64,000 nt of DNA from Planctomycetota bacterium. Lineage in GTDB: Bacteria > Planctomycetota > UBA1135 > UBA2386. Each line of letters begins with the position of its first letter. Position 1 is the stretch's first letter. Position numbers and translations under genes: made by a program. Where the stretch lies: assembly GCA_021776805.1 (NCBI GenBank), contig JAJFFD010000104.1, forward strand, positions 28,138 to 92,137, in the 5' to 3' direction. The notes below the pieces were generated by a model. It did not search any database. It was not told the DNA's origin and worked only from the letters and a program-made list of their open reading frames with translations. Of the stretch, positions 62,452 through 64,000 are shown one piece after another.

Positions 62452-62793
62452 ATGGACACAGCAACTCCTGCTCAGCCTGCAGAACACCCGGCCGCCGCGC
62501 CCGAAGAAAAGCCGATCGGGCTCGACCCGAGCCACGACATCGACTCCCTGAAGACCAGCCTGGCGCTGGTCATTTCGGGCGTCGTTGTCTTCGTCACCAT
62601 GTGGCTGCTCTACCACATGTTTACCTTTGTCATCTTTGAAGTGCGCGAGGGCAAGGTGCGTGAGGCGCCGGCTCTCCAACTGGATCAGCTGCGAACTTAC
62701 GAAGAGACCATGCTCGAGGCCGGCGAAGCCAGTGAAGGCATGCCTGCCCGCATGAGCATCGAGGACGCGATCCAGGAGATGCTCCGGAAATGA
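62452..62793 (+). CDS. Small single-helix protein between actF and SCO genes
   Basis: A 113-residue protein. A Pro/Ala/Glu-rich N-terminal tail (TPAQPAEHPAAAPEEK) leads to one membrane helix (TSLALVISGVVVFVTMWLLY) and a charged C-terminal tail containing RTYEETMLEAGEASEGMPAR and IEDAIQEMLRK. I do not recognise a family. It sits within the operon, and its stop overlaps the SCO gene start (ATGA). It may be an extra complex III subunit or an assembly factor. Confidence 0.8.
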   Translation: MDTATPAQPAEHPAAAPEEKPIGLDPSHDIDSLKTSLALVISGVVVFVTMWLLYHMFTFVIFEVREGKVREAPALQLDQLRTYEETMLEAGEASEGMPARMSIEDAIQEMLRK

Positions 62794-63629
62794 AGAGCGG
62801 CCTGGCGATCTCCAACCTGGTCATGAGCCTGGTAGCCCTGGCAGGCAGTAGTCTGCCAGTCCTGCCCGGCCAGCATTCGCCCACCAGCCTGTCGGCGGTG
62901 GACGAGGCTGCGACCATGGAGGATCGCCTCGGCAATCAAGCCGCTCTGCAGGCGCGCTTCATCGACGAGAATGGTGCAGAGGTCAGCTTCGGCGAACTCT
63001 TCAACGGCGAGCGGCCGGTCATTCTCAACCCTGGCTACTTCGGTTGCCCCGGACTTTGCGGCGCCGTCCTCAACTACTTCCTCGGTACTCTGAAGGACTC
63101 GGGCATGATGCCTGGCCAGGACTTCGACCTGGTCACCCTGAGCATCGACCCGGATGAGGGGCCCGAGATGGCCAGGACGAAGAAGGCCGCCTATCTCGAG
63201 GACTTCGGTCACCCAGAGGTCGCTGATCATTGGCGTTTCCTGACCGGGACTGAGGAGCAGATCCAGCTTCTGACCGAGTCGGTGGGCTGGCGCTTCCGAT
63301 ACGTGACGGGCAACGGTCAGTACGACCACCCACCTGTCGTAGTTTTCCTCTCCTCGCGGGGATACGTCACCCGCTATCTCAACGCGTTGACCATGAGTGC
63401 TACCACTCTGCGTCGCGCGGTGGTCGAGGCCTCAGAGGGCCGCGTCGGCTCATTCCTCGAGCGGGTGCTCCTCAGCTGCCTGACCTTCGATCCCACAACC
63501 GGTGCCTACACCGTGACCGCCATGACCGTCATGAGAATTGGCGGCGTGGTCACGGTTCTGGCTCTCGGCTTCATGATCTACACCCTTCGGCGTCGGGAAC
63601 GCACCCGCGTAACCCTGGCAACGACCTAG
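62790..63629 (+). CDS. SCO1/SenC family copper chaperone for cytochrome oxidase
   Basis: A 279-residue protein. A signal segment (LVMSLVALAGSSLPVLPG) precedes a thioredoxin-fold domain with the copper motif Cys86-x3-Cys90 (GYFGCPGLCGAVLN). FDLVTLSIDPDEGPEMARTK and the His of QYDHPPVVVFLS, the third copper ligand, are in their usual places. An extra C-terminal membrane helix (GGVVTVLALGFMIYTL) anchors it. SCO proteins insert copper in the CuA site of oxidase subunit II, whose gene starts just downstream. Confidence 0.93.
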   Translation: MKSGLAISNLVMSLVALAGSSLPVLPGQHSPTSLSAVDEAATMEDRLGNQAALQARFIDENGAEVSFGELFNGERPVILNPGYFGCPGLCGAVLNYFLGTLKDSGMMPGQDFDLVTLSIDPDEGPEMARTKKAAYLEDFGHPEVADHWRFLTGTEEQIQLLTESVGWRFRYVTGNGQYDHPPVVVFLSSRGYVTRYLNALTMSATTLRRAVVEASEGRVGSFLERVLLSCLTFDPTTGAYTVTAMTVMRIGGVVTVLALGFMIYTLRRRERTRVTLATT

Positions 63630-63647
63630 CTCCAACCAATTACTGCT

Positions 63648-64000
63648 GTGATCGCCTTCCAAGATCCCCTGGGACAGCTGCCTGTAGCAGCCTCGACATT
63701 CGCTCCGAGTGTCGACGGGCTGTTCTACTTCTGTTTCTGGGTCAGTGTCTTCTCCTTTGCTCTGATCGCAGGTTGCCTCACCTGGTCTTCGGTCATGCAC
63801 CGTCGCAAGACGGAGGATCAACCGCCGATCTCGACTGTCACCCACAACACCACCCTCGAAGTGGTGTGGACCCTGATCCCGACGATCATCGTCTTCATCG
63901 TCTTTGCCTGGGGATGGAAGGGGAACCTGGACCAGAGCGTGGCGCCGGCCAATGCCCTGCAGTACCGGGTCACTGGTCAACAGTGGAATTGGCTGATCTA
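63648..64000 (+). CDS. coxB: Cytochrome c oxidase subunit II, N-terminal part
   Basis: The frame starts at GTG 63648 and runs off the right edge after 117 codons. It has two membrane helices (FYFCFWVSVFSFALIAGCLT and WTLIPTIIVFIVFAWGW), the family motif HNTTLEVVWTLIP and the start of the cupredoxin domain (YRVTGQQWNWLI). The CuA ligands lie outside the window. The upstream sequence has no ribosome site, so the start is not certain. It follows SCO by 18 bases. Confidence 0.92.
   Translation, partial: MIAFQDPLGQLPVAASTFAPSVDGLFYFCFWVSVFSFALIAGCLTWSSVMHRRKTEDQPPISTVTHNTTLEVVWTLIPTIIVFIVFAWGWKGNLDQSVAPANALQYRVTGQQWNWLI

Overview
The window reads like a chromosomal piece of a G+C-rich (near 60% by eye), diderm, aerobic bacterium, most likely Planctomycetota or a close relative. 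This is an inference from gene content: aerotolerance-type (Bat) VWA proteins, an NPCBM-domain protein, PQQ-propeller and prenyltransferase-repeat secreted proteins, DUF3352- and PIG-L-type secreted proteins, and an alternative complex III cluster next to SCO and cytochrome oxidase. Nearly every stretch is coding and many neighbours overlap by ATGA or GTGA. I see no insertion sequence, prophage, CRISPR array or toxin-antitoxin pair.

Layout. 1-2.1 kb: end of a partner gene of an ECF sigma factor, the sigma factor, and a secreted protein with calcium-type repeats. 2.2-6.8 kb: tRNA-Arg(CCG), an M61 peptidase, a CDGSH iron-sulfur protein and lexA on the opposite strand with a palindromic candidate operator, a hemerythrin-like protein and a DEDDh exonuclease. 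6.8-25.2 kb: one long minus-strand run of ten tightly coupled envelope genes (PQQ propeller, prenyltransferase repeat, BatA-like VWA, VWA plus amidotransferase-like, DUF4175-like, coiled coil, TPR, NPCBM, double trypsin/PDZ protein, trypsin/PDZ pseudoprotease). 25.4-27.7 kb: HEAT-like plus six-repeat propeller protein, divergent from that run. 27.7-33.5 kb: M48 protease, TPR protein, LemA, DapF, RNase HIII, small lipoprotein. 33.6-43.1 kb: secreted or membrane proteins, including an unusual HTH / Arg-rich / acidic / coiled-coil / transmembrane protein, a PIG-L homologue with an altered catalytic motif, and an apparently inactive relative of MA-type peptidases. 43.5-50.7 kb: HNH nuclease, lipoproteins, a degenerate cyclophilin, parB carrying a parS site, a phosphoesterase, HemW. 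50.8-54.3 kb: sigma-70 factor, then a carbamoyltransferase-SxtJ-DUF5989 cassette. 54.8-64 kb: respiratory operon actABCDEF, a 113-residue membrane protein, SCO, and the start of coxB.

How it fits together. The last block moves electrons from quinol through alternative complex III toward a cytochrome c oxidase, with SCO supplying copper to subunit II. The 18-kb minus-strand run looks like one envelope assembly or quality-control machine with VWA scaffolds, periplasmic repeat proteins and one active serine protease domain beside two inactive ones. A theme across the window is loss of catalytic residues in recognisable folds: two trypsin-like domains, one PIG-L, one gluzincin-like and one cyclophilin-like domain. 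The parS site inside parB suggests the window lies in the origin-proximal part of the chromosome.
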